64,000 bases of DNA from JAWLGZ01 sp041690635. GTDB lineage: Bacteria; Pseudomonadota; Gammaproteobacteria; Thiohalomonadales; Thiohalomonadaceae. The stretch lies in contig JAWLGZ010000004.1 of NCBI GenBank assembly GCA_041690635.1, positions 476,783-540,782 of the forward strand. Direction: 5' to 3'. The translations under genes were made by a program, and so were the position numbers. Every line of letters starts with the position of its first letter. The stretch's first letter is position 1. The notes beneath the pieces are model-generated. The model made no database searches. It worked only from the letters and a program-made list of their open reading frames with translations, and was not told the DNA's origin. Below are positions 35,612 to 44,369 of this stretch, one piece after another.

Positions 35612-36250
35612 TCACCGTTCTATACGGATTCTCTTGGCCGGGTTGCCGACTACTGTCCATTCTGATTGCACATCGCGCACTACCACGGCCCCGGCACCAA
35701 CGACACTTCTTAACCCGATATGTATGTTCTGGATCACAGCCGCCCCCGTTCCAATATGGCTGCTTGCTCCGACTTGTACACCACCTGACAAGACAACACC
35801 CGGGGCGATGTGCACGTGTGCCCCCACACGGCAATCGTGATCCACGCTGGCGCGCGTGTTGACGATAACGTCTTCATCTAGGCGGGTACCTGTCTGAATC
35901 ACCGCACCGGCCATGATTTGCACACCCTCCCCTTCTTCCACATCGGATGCGATTACCGCCGTGGGATGGCGAACCCGGGTGAAACGGTAACCGCGCTGCT
36001 TGAATGTCGTGAACAGTCGCTCCCGCAATCCGGACCGCCCCACCGAACCCACGCCGTTGACAAGCTCAACGGTGGAGTGTTCGAACTCGGTAATGATGTC
36101 GTCTGTACCAAGGTAGGCAATTCCCCAGGGTAGTGCGGAGGGCTGGGGTGCGGTTACCCCGATGATTTCACGGCCAAGTATACGTAAGGCATCGATCAGA
36201 ACACGCGCGTGCCCACCCGCACCCAAGACGATGAGAGGAAGTCGACTCAC
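35612..36250 (-). CDS. legH: Sugar O/N-acetyltransferase of the NeuD/LegH family
   Basis: The 212-residue protein has the PglD/NeuD N-terminal Rossmann domain (LIVLGAGGHARVLIDALRIL). A left-handed beta-helix of hexapeptide repeats follows from about residue 90, visible as IVNTRASVDHDCRVGAHVHIAPGV-type turns (V-x-x-x-x-x steps) with a conserved His. In the legionaminic pathway LegH acetylates the 4-amino group of the GDP-linked sugar, using acetyl-CoA, before LegG. The start overlaps legI by 4 bases (GTGA). It is the last gene of the five-gene operon. Confidence 0.88.
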   Translation of the reverse strand: MSRLPLIVLGAGGHARVLIDALRILGREIIGVTAPQPSALPWGIAYLGTDDIITEFEHSTVELVNGVGSVGRSGLRERLFTTFKQRGYRFTRVRHPTAVIASDVEEGEGVQIMAGAVIQTGTRLDEDVIVNTRASVDHDCRVGAHVHIAPGVVLSGGVQVGASSHIGTGAAVIQNIHIGLRSVVGAGAVVVRDVQSEWTVVGNPAKRIRIER

Positions 36251-37329
36251 GGCTCAATCAACTCGTCACTCTGATAGGAACGCCCGGCTGGCCGCCCCAG
36301 ATAATCCCAGTAGCGCATGGGTGAGATGCCACAGCCAGGACGTTTAGCCGTCAAATTCTCTTCGTTCCAGGGTTCACCCTTCCGAACGGACGTTGCCGCA
36401 ATCAAGCTCTTCCGGGCGGCGACAACATTTTTGGCCTCAACCTCGGAGAGATGCTTCAATGAGGCTCCCAGCGCCTGTTCGACATCGCGGATCATTGCAA
36501 TCATATGAGCCAGTTCGGCAGGCTCAAGCGACGCCCTGTGATCCGGCCCGGGCAGATTTCGATCGAGAGTAACATGCTTTTCGATAATGCTTGCCCCACG
36601 CGCCGCGGCTGCCACCGGGACCGCAAGCCCTTGCGTATGATCGGAATAGCCTACTGGAAGTCCAAACGCCCTAGCCAAGGTATCCATGGCACGAAGGTTT
36701 ACGCTGCACAGTGGCGCTGGATACTCCGTCGTGCAATGCAAAATTGTGACATGCTCTTTTAGCAACGCTTGCCCCTTCTCGCTTGCATAAGCGTTGCGCA
36801 AGGTTTGGGCGTTCGGCGCATTTCCCTCGCCAACATAGCCGAATGACAGAACCATCAGGCTCTCCTCGATTTCGCCAAGGGTCGCCATTCCTGTGGACAG
36901 AATCACGGGCATTTTCTCCCTCGCTGCCTGTAACAGCAAAGGACCGTTCGTCAAGTCTCCCGAAGAAAACTTGATCCTGGAAATGCCGGTCTCCCGGCAG
37001 AGGAATGAAAGGCTGGCTCCGTCGAAAGGAGTCGAAAGGAACTCAATGTCCCGTTTCCGACAATAGCCAGCCAGTTCTACAAATGCATCGTCCGCTAATT
37101 CAAGGCGCCGGATCATTTCCAGCTGCGACTCCGAGCGATCAGTCGCCTGTCTCTGATAGTCGGCCTTGGGTGCCGAGCGGCTGACGAGGGATGACGCACG
37201 AAAAGTCTGGAACTTGACAGCATTTGCGCCCGCTTCGGCCACGGCGTCGACCAGTTCGCGGGCGAGTTCCAGAGATCCGTTATGGTTTACCCCAACTTCG
37301 GCGATAACACATACGCCTAAGTCTTTCAC
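36247..37329 (-). CDS. legI: Legionaminic acid synthase (NeuB family)
   Basis: The 360-residue protein has all canonical NeuB features: VIAEVGVNHNGSLELA, ANAVKFQTF, IKFSSGDLTNGPLL, ILHCTTEYPAP, VGYSDHTQG, IIEKHVTLDRNLPGPDHRASL with the metal-binding His, and the C-terminal SAF (antifreeze-like) domain with RKSLIAATSVRKGE and KRPGCGISPMRYW. It condenses phosphoenolpyruvate with a 6-deoxy-2,4-diacetamido sugar to the nonulosonic acid. LegI rather than NeuB or PseI is inferred from the neighbouring legB, legC, legG and legH genes. It begins at GTG, overlapping legG by 4 bases. Confidence 0.9.
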   Translation of the reverse strand: MKDLGVCVIAEVGVNHNGSLELARELVDAVAEAGANAVKFQTFRASSLVSRSAPKADYQRQATDRSESQLEMIRRLELADDAFVELAGYCRKRDIEFLSTPFDGASLSFLCRETGISRIKFSSGDLTNGPLLLQAAREKMPVILSTGMATLGEIEESLMVLSFGYVGEGNAPNAQTLRNAYASEKGQALLKEHVTILHCTTEYPAPLCSVNLRAMDTLARAFGLPVGYSDHTQGLAVPVAAAARGASIIEKHVTLDRNLPGPDHRASLEPAELAHMIAMIRDVEQALGASLKHLSEVEAKNVVAARKSLIAATSVRKGEPWNEENLTAKRPGCGISPMRYWDYLGRPAGRSYQSDELIEP

Positions 37330-38492
37330 AATCTATCTCCGAATGAGTGAAAGTGCTTTTGTAGCAACACTGTAGGGTCGGGAATGCGTCTAAGCAGGCC
37401 GACTATTCGTCTGCTGCTATAACCGTCTCCGTATGGATTGACAACGCCGCGACAGTCTTGGGCAAATGCCTTCTCTACCGCAGCCCGAACCTGCTCTGCC
37501 TTCGCTTCGCAGTGAATCACAGAATCAGCGCGCAAGCGCCCCCGCTGGCGTTCGCCGATGTCTACTGTCGGTTTTCCGAGCGAGGGCGCCTCATAGAGGC
37601 CGCTCGACGAGTTGCCCACCACCGCGTCCACCTGAGCCATTACGCTGAGGTAGAGCAGTTGACCCAGGGAGACAAAAGCCGCCGCATTTTCGCGAGCAGC
37701 AACAAAAGACTCGGTAATCTGAATCAGGGCCCGTCCTTGCGGATCAGCGTTCGGAAGGGTAAAGATCAGGCCTACATCCGGCCCTAGAGATTCCAGTCCT
37801 GCCAGAATCTGCTGGTACTCCGATTCAGCCGGTTCGACTCCGAGCGTGGCAGGGTGATAGGTTATGAGTAAGTTGCGAGACTTGAGGCGAAACCCTAACC
37901 GACGAACTACCTCCTGGCGATCGAGCAGCGTCAACTGTCGAAGCTGGTCAAGCCCGGGGCTGCCGACGACATGGATGTTCTTGGGGTCCTCCCCCATCTG
38001 GCGCAACCGCCAGCCTGCCTCTTCATTTGTAGCGAAGTGGATATGAGCCATTTTGGTAATTGCATGGCGCATAGACTCATCCAACGTCCCCTCAGTTGTA
38101 TCGCCGCCTGCAATGTGGGCGAGGGGGATACGCGCGAACAGTGCTGCTTGGGCAACGGCCAAAGCCTCAAAGCGGTCACCCAGCAGGACAACGATATCCG
38201 GCTTCAGTCGTTCAAAAGCTTCTGCGGCCCCGATTAGACCAAGCCCCGTCGATTTGGCGATGCCAACCGAGGTATCGCTGGACAGCAGCATTTCCACTCG
38301 TGCATCAATTACAAACCCATCCTCTTCAATTGCCCTATAGGTGAGCCCGAATTCAGGTGACAGATGCATTGCCGTAGCCATAACCTGCAATTCGAGGTCT
38401 TGGGCATCTCGGATCTCCTGCATGACTCCACGTAGGAGCCCGTAGTCAGCCCGGGTGCCAGTGACTACGCAAATGCGTCGTAGCCTACCCAT
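37326..38492 (-). CDS. legG: Hydrolysing NDP-sugar 2-epimerase (NeuC/LegG family)
   Basis: The 388-residue GT-B-fold epimerase starts RRICVVTGTRADYGLLRGVM. It has DRFEALAVAQAALFARIPLAHIAGGDTTEGTLDESMRHAI, the family's signature block with active-site acids and His, and VGNSSSGLYEAPSLGKPTVDIGERQRGR near the C-terminus for nucleotide binding. NeuC and LegG release the NDP and invert C2. In C. jejuni LegG works on a GDP-linked diacetamido bacillosamine. It overlaps legI and legC by 4 and 8 bases. Confidence 0.9.
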   Translation of the reverse strand: MGRLRRICVVTGTRADYGLLRGVMQEIRDAQDLELQVMATAMHLSPEFGLTYRAIEEDGFVIDARVEMLLSSDTSVGIAKSTGLGLIGAAEAFERLKPDIVVLLGDRFEALAVAQAALFARIPLAHIAGGDTTEGTLDESMRHAITKMAHIHFATNEEAGWRLRQMGEDPKNIHVVGSPGLDQLRQLTLLDRQEVVRRLGFRLKSRNLLITYHPATLGVEPAESEYQQILAGLESLGPDVGLIFTLPNADPQGRALIQITESFVAARENAAAFVSLGQLLYLSVMAQVDAVVGNSSSGLYEAPSLGKPTVDIGERQRGRLRADSVIHCEAKAEQVRAAVEKAFAQDCRGVVNPYGDGYSSRRIVGLLRRIPDPTVLLQKHFHSFGDRL

Positions 38493-39669
38493 GAATACTC
38501 CCCAGGCTCACACTGCTGGGCACGTTTATCAGCCGCCGTTCCAGATTACGCGCCACAGTGAGTTCCATCCGTGGACAGTCTCGGTACATCGGTAGATCCG
38601 GCATCAGGGTCCACGCCGGTCTCGTTGCGATACCCGCCGCATTGGTCCGCTCGATCAACTCATCTCGGCAGTTTGCCACTGAATCATCAAGGAGAAGCAC
38701 GTTAAGCCAGTAATTGCTCTCAGCGAAATCTGGCTCGCTGAAAAACCGGATTCCTTCCACCCCTGAAAAGGCCTCCCGATAACGGGCAGCCAGTGCCCTC
38801 TTACGCTTTAAATAATCAGGAAGTCTCTCCAACTGAGCACATCCTACTGCTGCGTTGAGATTCGGCATGCGATAGTTGAACCCGACCTCGTCGTGAATGA
38901 AGCCGAACCCCTTGTCCGTGCTAACTCGTGCCGTCGTCGCAAGATGGCGCGCACGCTCGGCAAGAGCTTCGTCGTTGGTTGCAATACCACCACCGCCGCC
39001 GGTAGTTATAATTTTATTTCCGTTGAAACTAAAGGCAGCCAAAGCGCCGTACGTACCGGTGTGACGGCCTTTGTAAAAGCTCCCCAGTGATTCGGCTGCA
39101 TCTTCAACCATTGCGACCCGAAACTCTGCGCACAACTCCATTAGTGGGTCCAGATCCACCGGATGACCGAAGGTATGCATAGGCATTACTGCGCGTATAC
39201 GCCGACCGGTTTCTCGGTTGTAGCAGGCCCCACCGCGCACTTGCGCAATCCGTTCCAGGTATTCCCTCAAGCGATGTGGATCCAGCCCCAATGTCTCCGG
39301 GTGGCTGTCGGCAAAATTAGGAATCGCACCGCAGTAGCTGACCGCGTTGGCACTGGCGACAAAGGTGAGGGCCGGAACTATCACCTCGTCGCCGCGCTCA
39401 ACTCCTGCAAGTAACAAGCAAACGTGAAGTGCGGCCGTGCCACTCACGACGGCAACGACTCTCTTTGCCCCGACGAACTCGGCCAAGTCTCTCTCGAACT
39501 GATCTACATAGCGCCCAAGGTAGGAGACCCACCCTTCGTCCAGGCAGGAACGAACGTAATCCCACTCATTTCCTTCGAACAGCGGCTCATGCAATGCAAC
39601 TGAATGGCCGCCCCCGCGCAACACACTTTCCAGTGCGTCCAATACCGGTCTGAATTCGAATGATTCCAT
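38485..39669 (-). CDS. legC: PLP-dependent sugar aminotransferase (DegT/LegC family)
   Basis: The 394-residue DegT/DnrJ/EryC1-type aminotransferase has VSGTAALHVCLLLAGVERGDEVIVPALTF, the Asp in MVEDAAESLG and the PLP-binding Lys in AFSFNGNKIITTGGGG. The N-terminal 30 residues before the family core (HEPLFEGNEWDYV) are typical of LegC and PglE-like enzymes. It adds an amino group at C4 of the keto-sugar made by LegB. I chose ATG 39669, two bases after the legB stop; the frame open further upstream would run inside legB. Its stop overlaps the legG start by 8 bases. Confidence 0.9.
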   Translation of the reverse strand: MESFEFRPVLDALESVLRGGGHSVALHEPLFEGNEWDYVRSCLDEGWVSYLGRYVDQFERDLAEFVGAKRVVAVVSGTAALHVCLLLAGVERGDEVIVPALTFVASANAVSYCGAIPNFADSHPETLGLDPHRLREYLERIAQVRGGACYNRETGRRIRAVMPMHTFGHPVDLDPLMELCAEFRVAMVEDAAESLGSFYKGRHTGTYGALAAFSFNGNKIITTGGGGGIATNDEALAERARHLATTARVSTDKGFGFIHDEVGFNYRMPNLNAAVGCAQLERLPDYLKRKRALAARYREAFSGVEGIRFFSEPDFAESNYWLNVLLLDDSVANCRDELIERTNAAGIATRPAWTLMPDLPMYRDCPRMELTVARNLERRLINVPSSVSLGSIHG

Positions 39670-39671
39670 CG

Positions 39672-40685
39672 TTAGACGTTGTACTGCCCGGCTTTGTACG
39701 CGCGAAGGTTGCTTTCGTTCGTAAACCAATCAATCGTTTCCTGCAGCCCTCGTTTGAATCCGTCAAGTGCGCCATAAGCGGGCTGCCATCCGAGCAGTTC
39801 GCCCGCTTTGCTGTTGTCCGCCCAAAGGCGTTCGACTTCACTTTTGCCGGGGCGCAGACGCTGCGGATCCAAATAAAAATTGACATCAGCTTGCATAAGC
39901 TCGGCAATTAGCTTGGCTGTGTCACCGATACTGATCTCGAAGTTGCTACCGATATTGATTACTTCTCCAACCGAATTGTCGGATGCCGCGACCGCTATGA
40001 AGCCATTCACCGTGTCTTTTATGTAGTTGAAGTCCCGTGTCGGCTCAAGGGCTCCGAGTTGTATACGGCGCATACCATTTGCAATCTGTGTGATGATTGT
40101 GGGAATAACCGCCCGCGCCGACTGCCGAGGCCCATATGTATTGAATGGGCGAATGATCGCAACGGGAGTATCAAAAGAGGCAAAATACGAGTAAGCCAAT
40201 TGATCACCGGCGATCTTGCTCGCCGAATAGGGTGACTGGCCCTGCAAAGGATGTTCCTCGGTGATTGGAACAAACTGAGCAGTGCCGTAAACCTCGCTAG
40301 TCGACGTGTGAACCACCTTTTCGACATTCAGTTCACGCGCTGCCTGGAGCACGTTGAGGGTTCCAGTGATGTTCGTTTCAACGTAGGAGTAAGGTGCTCT
40401 ATAGGAATACGGTATGGCGATCAACGCGGCAAGGTTCAGCACGATATCGCAGCCCTTCATCGCATGCTTTACGCTGACCTTATCGCGAATATCCCCCGCC
40501 ACCACCTCAACCCGGTCCCGAATTTCACTTGGTGCGTGGTCCAACCAACCCCACGATCCGAAGGAGTTGTAGAGCACGAATGCACGCACATCATAGCCGC
40601 GGCGTACAAGCTCTTCGGTTAAGTGAGATCCAATGAACCCATCAGCCCCAGTCACTAATAGCTTCTTATCACCCAGATTCACCAC
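39672..40685 (-). CDS. legB: NDP-sugar 4,6-dehydratase (LegB family)
   Basis: The protein is about 337 residues and belongs to the extended short-chain dehydrogenase group. It has VTGADGFIGSHLTEELVRRGY (NAD loop), the Ser/Thr of STSEVYG, the YSASKIAGDQLA catalytic Tyr-Lys and IRPFNTYGPRQSARAVIP as the substrate loop of dehydratases. LegB oxidises and dehydrates the GDP-linked amino sugar, the first step after PtmE. GTG 40685 (or GTG 40682) follows GGGAG by 5-8 bases. It is the first gene of the leg operon, preceded by about 390 bases before a MITE-like element in which its promoter probably lies. Confidence 0.9.
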   Translation of the reverse strand: MVNLGDKKLLVTGADGFIGSHLTEELVRRGYDVRAFVLYNSFGSWGWLDHAPSEIRDRVEVVAGDIRDKVSVKHAMKGCDIVLNLAALIAIPYSYRAPYSYVETNITGTLNVLQAARELNVEKVVHTSTSEVYGTAQFVPITEEHPLQGQSPYSASKIAGDQLAYSYFASFDTPVAIIRPFNTYGPRQSARAVIPTIITQIANGMRRIQLGALEPTRDFNYIKDTVNGFIAVAASDNSVGEVINIGSNFEISIGDTAKLIAELMQADVNFYLDPQRLRPGKSEVERLWADNSKAGELLGWQPAYGALDGFKRGLQETIDWFTNESNLRAYKAGQYNV

Positions 40686-41078
40686 ACATTCTCCCAATCA
40701 ACAGCGCTAGCGCTTTAGGTGACTTTGTTCATGAAACTTACATCCACTCCGAACCTAGAAAGCAAATTTTTCTCACTCTCATAAGTTCGTTTCCATCAAT
40801 AATCCGATGGCTATTTCTTATGCTCAGTTCAGCGCAACAAAAAGAAATGCCTGCATTTGATTGTTCAGGCCAACCAGTCGTCCACTAGAAAATACAGTCG
40901 GATACGGCCCTTGAACATCACCGCTAAAGGCTCCCGTCCGGCAGGGTGCTCGCAAAAATCTAGTGCAACTGTCTCCGGCGAGAGACTGTCTAATTAACCC
41001 ATTTTTCCTACCATTTTTAAACGCGACGCGCTTGTTATATGCCCGTGCACGACTACGCCCAATCAAACACTCGTGTGT

Positions 41079-41352
41079 TTAAGGGCCCTCTTACAATCCA
41101 AAACGGTTTCGCTCGCGGCCGTATTCTTCGCTGGCAAGGCGCGGCGAATGTGATGTGGTCATTCCACATGAGCGAACTGCAACGCAGTCCAGCGGGCAAT
41201 ACGGCCACGAGCCCGGAGGTTTGGGCCCAAAATCGCCGATTACGGGCGTTGCGCTGCTTGACAAGGACTGGGCCATTGCCTGCGCAGCACACCTTGTACT
41301 CGGCGATTTTGGGCCCAACGAAACCGCGTTGGATTGTTAGAGGCGCCCTTAA
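41079..41352. repeat. MITE-like element, 274 bases, with two internal hairpins
   Basis: Inverted ends of about 33 bases face each other. The left begins TTAAGGGCCCTCTTACAATC and the right (reverse-complemented) TTAAGGGCGCCTCTAACAAT; both continue CCAA..CGGTTTCG. Inside are two more inverted repeats. GGCCGTATT (41118-41126) pairs with AATACGGCC (41198-41206). TTGGGCCCAAAATCGCCGA (41221-41239) pairs with its exact complement at 41300-41318. Open frames on both strands (about 113-120 codons) are by-products of this symmetry. It looks like a non-autonomous mobile element with a strongly structured transcript. It lies between legB and the DUF2304 gene. The bases from 40686 to 41078 hold no gene I can support. 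Confidence 0.8.
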
Positions 41353-41427
41353 TTCGGAGGCGGGGCATCCCCGCCGTTTAGCAGTCCTTTTCACAGCCTA
41401 AAATCAACCGTCCGAAATTCATCTTAG

Positions 41428-41970
41428 CTACTCTCTCCCGTTTTTCCCGGTACGCAAATCAGTCTCGGGTTGGGAAGCACCTCTGAGCATCTTGTTAACT
41501 TCCATTAACATCGAAAGGCTTTTCTGCTCGCCCGGGTTAACCAGCTCCTGTCTCGGGTTTTCAAGGGCTTCCAGCGCTTCTGGGGGCGCATCATTTTGGT
41601 GCTTTGCTGTTGCACCTTTTGCCTCAGCCTTTCCAGCCTCCATAAGCGCGGCCTCGAGCATGCCCACCCGCTGCACCAATCGGTGCAGCTTTCCTTCGTT
41701 GCGGGAGCGCTCGATATCCATTGAAAGGAGTTTTATAAGTACGAAGCACAATCCGACCACCAGGGGAATCACCGGGGGGTAGTTAACCCCTAGATGGCGG
41801 CCTATCCAATCGGATATTCCCGGGAAGATCCCGAGGGAGGCGACGCCAACGGCCGCTGGGATCCACAAAAGGGCGTAGCGGCCGTGGAGGTGGTCGCGCC
41901 GTACCAGATAGATAATGACTGCGGCGATCAGTGCGCCGAATGCGGCGGAGGCGATCTCGTATCCGATCAC
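41428..41970 (-). CDS. DUF2304-type small membrane protein
   Basis: The protein is 180 residues from GTG 41970. Three hydrophobic segments in the first 85 residues (IASAAFGALIAAVIIYLVRR; YALLWIPAAVGVASLGIF; PPVIPLVVGLCFVLIKLL) are followed by a hydrophilic coiled coil with heptad Leu (LHRLVQRVGMLEAALMEA). That layout is the DUF2304 pattern, which often accompanies a GT2 gene in polyprenyl-phosphate sugar pathways. GGGAGAG lies a few bases before the GTG, which overlaps the GT2 stop by 4 bases. The long Glu/Ala/Lys-rich tail after residue 115 is likely cytoplasmic and disordered. It may help present the polyprenyl lipid to the transferase. Confidence 0.75.
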   Translation of the reverse strand: MIGYEIASAAFGALIAAVIIYLVRRDHLHGRYALLWIPAAVGVASLGIFPGISDWIGRHLGVNYPPVIPLVVGLCFVLIKLLSMDIERSRNEGKLHRLVQRVGMLEAALMEAGKAEAKGATAKHQNDAPPEALEALENPRQELVNPGEQKSLSMLMEVNKMLRGASQPETDLRTGKNGRE

Positions 41971-42707
41971 GTCTCTCCCGCCCCGCTGATTCGCGGTCCC
42001 ACTCGCACCCTGTTTCGTTTGCTGATGCAAAGTGCAGCGGTGTGGCTCATGTAATAACCGACTGCGAGCCACGAGTGGAAGATGCGGGATTTGCCATTTG
42101 CCCTTGGGCGCATGGATACCGGTATTTCGGTGATGGTCAGTCCCGCTGACTTGAAGAGCATCAACAGGCCTACATCCTGAAAGTCCAGCAGGGTTGCCCC
42201 GCGCTCTGCGGCGACAGCCATCGCACGGCGGCCGTAAACGCGGAGGCCGGATGTGAGGTCCTGCACTTTGAGGCCACTCAGGAGGCGCAGCAGGCGCCAG
42301 GCGATGCGGCGCGCTTTGCTGCCTCTGGCCGGATTGGAGCCGATGCAGAGATCGGCATTGTGGTGGTGAAAGGCGTCCAGGAGGGTGGGCACAGCTTCCG
42401 CGGGATGCTGCCCGTCCCCGTCCATCGTGACGGCTACCTGGTAGCCCTCGCGATAGGCGTAGCGCAGGCCCGCCTGGGTGGCGCCCCAGGCACCCAATTG
42501 AGCCGACAGGGGGAGGACGGTGGCTCCAGCGGCCTGCGCATACCGGGCGGTGGCGTCGGTGCTGGCGTCGTCGGCCACGAGGATGTCCAACGCGTGCTGA
42601 CGCTTCAGCTCACGAATGACGTCGCCGATTACCGCCTCTTCGTTGTGCGCGGGAATGATGACAATGACATCCCCCCGCCCCCGATCTACCTGCAAGTCCA
42701 AAAGCAA
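41967..42707 (-). CDS. Glycosyltransferase family 2 (polyprenyl-phosphate sugar synthase-like)
   Basis: The 246-residue inverting GT-A enzyme has VIVIIPAHNEEAVIGDVI, ILVADDASTDATARYA and the metal-binding VTMDGDGQHP (D-x-D), followed by GSNPARGSKARRIAWRLLRLLSG as in dolichol- or undecaprenyl-phosphate mannosyl/glucosyltransferases. The C-terminal part ends without clear membrane spans, so the lipid handling may depend on the coupled DUF2304 protein. Only TTG 42707 gives a full N-terminus, with AGAGAG upstream. A 24-base palindrome lies just in front of this start. Confidence 0.88.
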   Translation of the reverse strand: MLLDLQVDRGRGDVIVIIPAHNEEAVIGDVIRELKRQHALDILVADDASTDATARYAQAAGATVLPLSAQLGAWGATQAGLRYAYREGYQVAVTMDGDGQHPAEAVPTLLDAFHHHNADLCIGSNPARGSKARRIAWRLLRLLSGLKVQDLTSGLRVYGRRAMAVAAERGATLLDFQDVGLLMLFKSAGLTITEIPVSMRPRANGKSRIFHSWLAVGYYMSHTAALCISKRNRVRVGPRISGAGET

Positions 42708-42723
42708 CCACTCTCTTCTAATT

Positions 42724-42747
42724 GGTTATTATCGGGCGATAATAACC
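42724..42747. promoter_or_regulatory. Perfect 11-base-arm palindrome between divergent genes
   Basis: GGTTATTATCG-GG-CGATAATAACC, perfectly complementary over 11 bases with a 2-base centre. It is located 17 bases upstream of the GT2 start and 88 bases upstream of the beta-CASP gene start. The length and AT-rich arms in a GC-rich region suggest an operator for a dimeric regulator; a transcript hairpin is less likely to matter because there is no T-run. Confidence 0.5.
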
Positions 42748-42834
42748 CATAACTGGTTGCAAGAATAACGCAGAGGTGCATCTCGCGGCCTGATAAGGCA
42801 GGATGGCCCAAACGGACAGTCTGGAGAGACCAGG

Positions 42835-44229
42835 ATGGACCTCGGACACGGAATCGGCATCGCGCACCACGGGGGGGCGGCAGGGGTCACCGGCTCCTGC
42901 CATGAGCTGGTCGGCCCGCGTGGCTCGTTGCTGGTCGATTGCGGGCTGTTCCAGGGGGCGGAGGCGGGCGATGGCGGCGCCTCTGCCGCGCAGATGGCGA
43001 TCGATTTCGATCTGGGCCGGGTCCGGGCGCTCGCCCTCACCCACTGCCACCTGGACCACGTCGGGCGCCTCCCCTACCTGTTTGCCGCCGGTTTCCGGGG
43101 GCCGATCTTCTGCTCGGAACCGACCGCGCGGCTGCTGCCGCTGGTCATCGAGGACGCCCTTGCCATCGGTTTCACCCGGGACCGCCAGCTCATCCGGCGC
43201 TTTCTCGGGCTACTGGCGGAGCACACGGTCGCCCTGCCCTATGGCCACCGGGTCGCGGTTCCGGACACCGGCTTCACCCTCGGTCTGAAACCGGCCGGCC
43301 ACATCATCGGCTCGGCCTACCTGGAGATCGACGCCGGACCCGGCCGCACCGCCCCCCGGGTGCTCTTTTCCGGCGACCTCGGGCCGCCCCATACCCCCCT
43401 CCTCCCCGCGCCCCACCCGCCCTACCGCGCCGATGCGCTGGTGCTCGAAAGCACCTACGGCGATCGCCTGCACGAGGGCCGCAAGAGCCGGCGCGAGCGG
43501 CTGCAGGCGGTGATCGGTCACGCCCTGGAGGACCGCGGTGTGGTGGTTATCCCGGCCTTCAGCATCGGCCGTACCCAGGAGTTGCTGTACGAACTGGAGC
43601 ACATCATTCACCGCCAGGGCGATCGCCCGGCAGCGCCGGGCCTGCCGTGGAACGCCCTGGAGGTCATCGTCGATTCGCCGCTCGCGGCGCGCTTCACGGC
43701 GGGTTACCGGGAACTGCGGGCGTTCTGGGACGCGGAGGCCAAACGGCGGATCGGCGCCGGCCGCCACCCGCTGGCGTTCGAGCAGCTCACCACCATCGAC
43801 AGCCATGACGACCACCGCCGCGCGGTGGAGTACCTGCAGCGCAGCGCCCGCCCGACGGTGGTGATCGCCGGCAGCGGCATGTGCAGCGGCGGCCGGGTGG
43901 TGAACTACCTCAAGGCGCTGCTCGGGGACCGGCGCACCGACGTGCTGTTCGTCGGCTATCAGGCCCACGGCACGCCGGGCCGGGCGATCCAGCAGTACGG
44001 TCCGCGGGGCGGTTGGGTGGAGCTCGATGGCGAGCGGTTCGACATCCGTGCCCGAGTCCACACCCTGCCCGGCTATTCCGCCCATGCGGATCAGAAGAAC
44101 CTGGTCGACTTCGCCGCCCACATGCGCCGGCCGCCCTCCCTGATCCGGCTGGTCCACGGCGAAGCGGAGGCAAAGCGCGCTTTGGCGGAGGCGCTGCGTG
44201 CGCGTCTGCCGCATGTCTCACTGGCTTGA
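42835..44229 (+). CDS. MBL-fold beta-CASP metallo-hydrolase (CPSF/RNA-processing type)
   Basis: The 464-residue protein begins with the metallo-beta-lactamase fold: an early strand-loop (GAAGVTGSCHEL), zinc motif ALTHCHLDHVGRLP, Asp in LFSGDLG, and the segment LVLESTYGDRLH. The beta-CASP insert follows (IPAFSIGRTQELLYEL; VIAGSGMCSGG), and the C-terminus has LPGYSAHADQ and RLVHGEAEAK. This is the layout of CPSF73/RNase J-like nucleases and their bacterial YsxJ-type relatives, which act on RNA. GGAGAG is placed well before ATG 42835. It is divergent from GT2 and has no other obvious partner. Confidence 0.92.
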   Translation: MDLGHGIGIAHHGGAAGVTGSCHELVGPRGSLLVDCGLFQGAEAGDGGASAAQMAIDFDLGRVRALALTHCHLDHVGRLPYLFAAGFRGPIFCSEPTARLLPLVIEDALAIGFTRDRQLIRRFLGLLAEHTVALPYGHRVAVPDTGFTLGLKPAGHIIGSAYLEIDAGPGRTAPRVLFSGDLGPPHTPLLPAPHPPYRADALVLESTYGDRLHEGRKSRRERLQAVIGHALEDRGVVVIPAFSIGRTQELLYELEHIIHRQGDRPAAPGLPWNALEVIVDSPLAARFTAGYRELRAFWDAEAKRRIGAGRHPLAFEQLTTIDSHDDHRRAVEYLQRSARPTVVIAGSGMCSGGRVVNYLKALLGDRRTDVLFVGYQAHGTPGRAIQQYGPRGGWVELDGERFDIRARVHTLPGYSAHADQKNLVDFAAHMRRPPSLIRLVHGEAEAKRALAEALRARLPHVSLA

Positions 44230-44369
44230 GAATGTGGCCCCGGGGCCGGCTGCCCGCCTTGTGCATGAAAATGCCCGCAAATATGCGGCCACCATGATTC
44301 CGGTGGTGATGGATACACGTATCATCGTGTGATGACACCGGGGGCATGTCTGGAGGAATCGCTTTTCCC

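Noticed and set aside
41039..41401. Small proteins on both strands at the MITE-like element
   Set aside because: They arise from the inverted repeats themselves and have no start signals or family match.
43210..44214. A 334-codon open frame on the minus strand
   Set aside because: Antisense to the beta-CASP protein, which has intact zinc motifs; composition is that of a GC-rich shadow.
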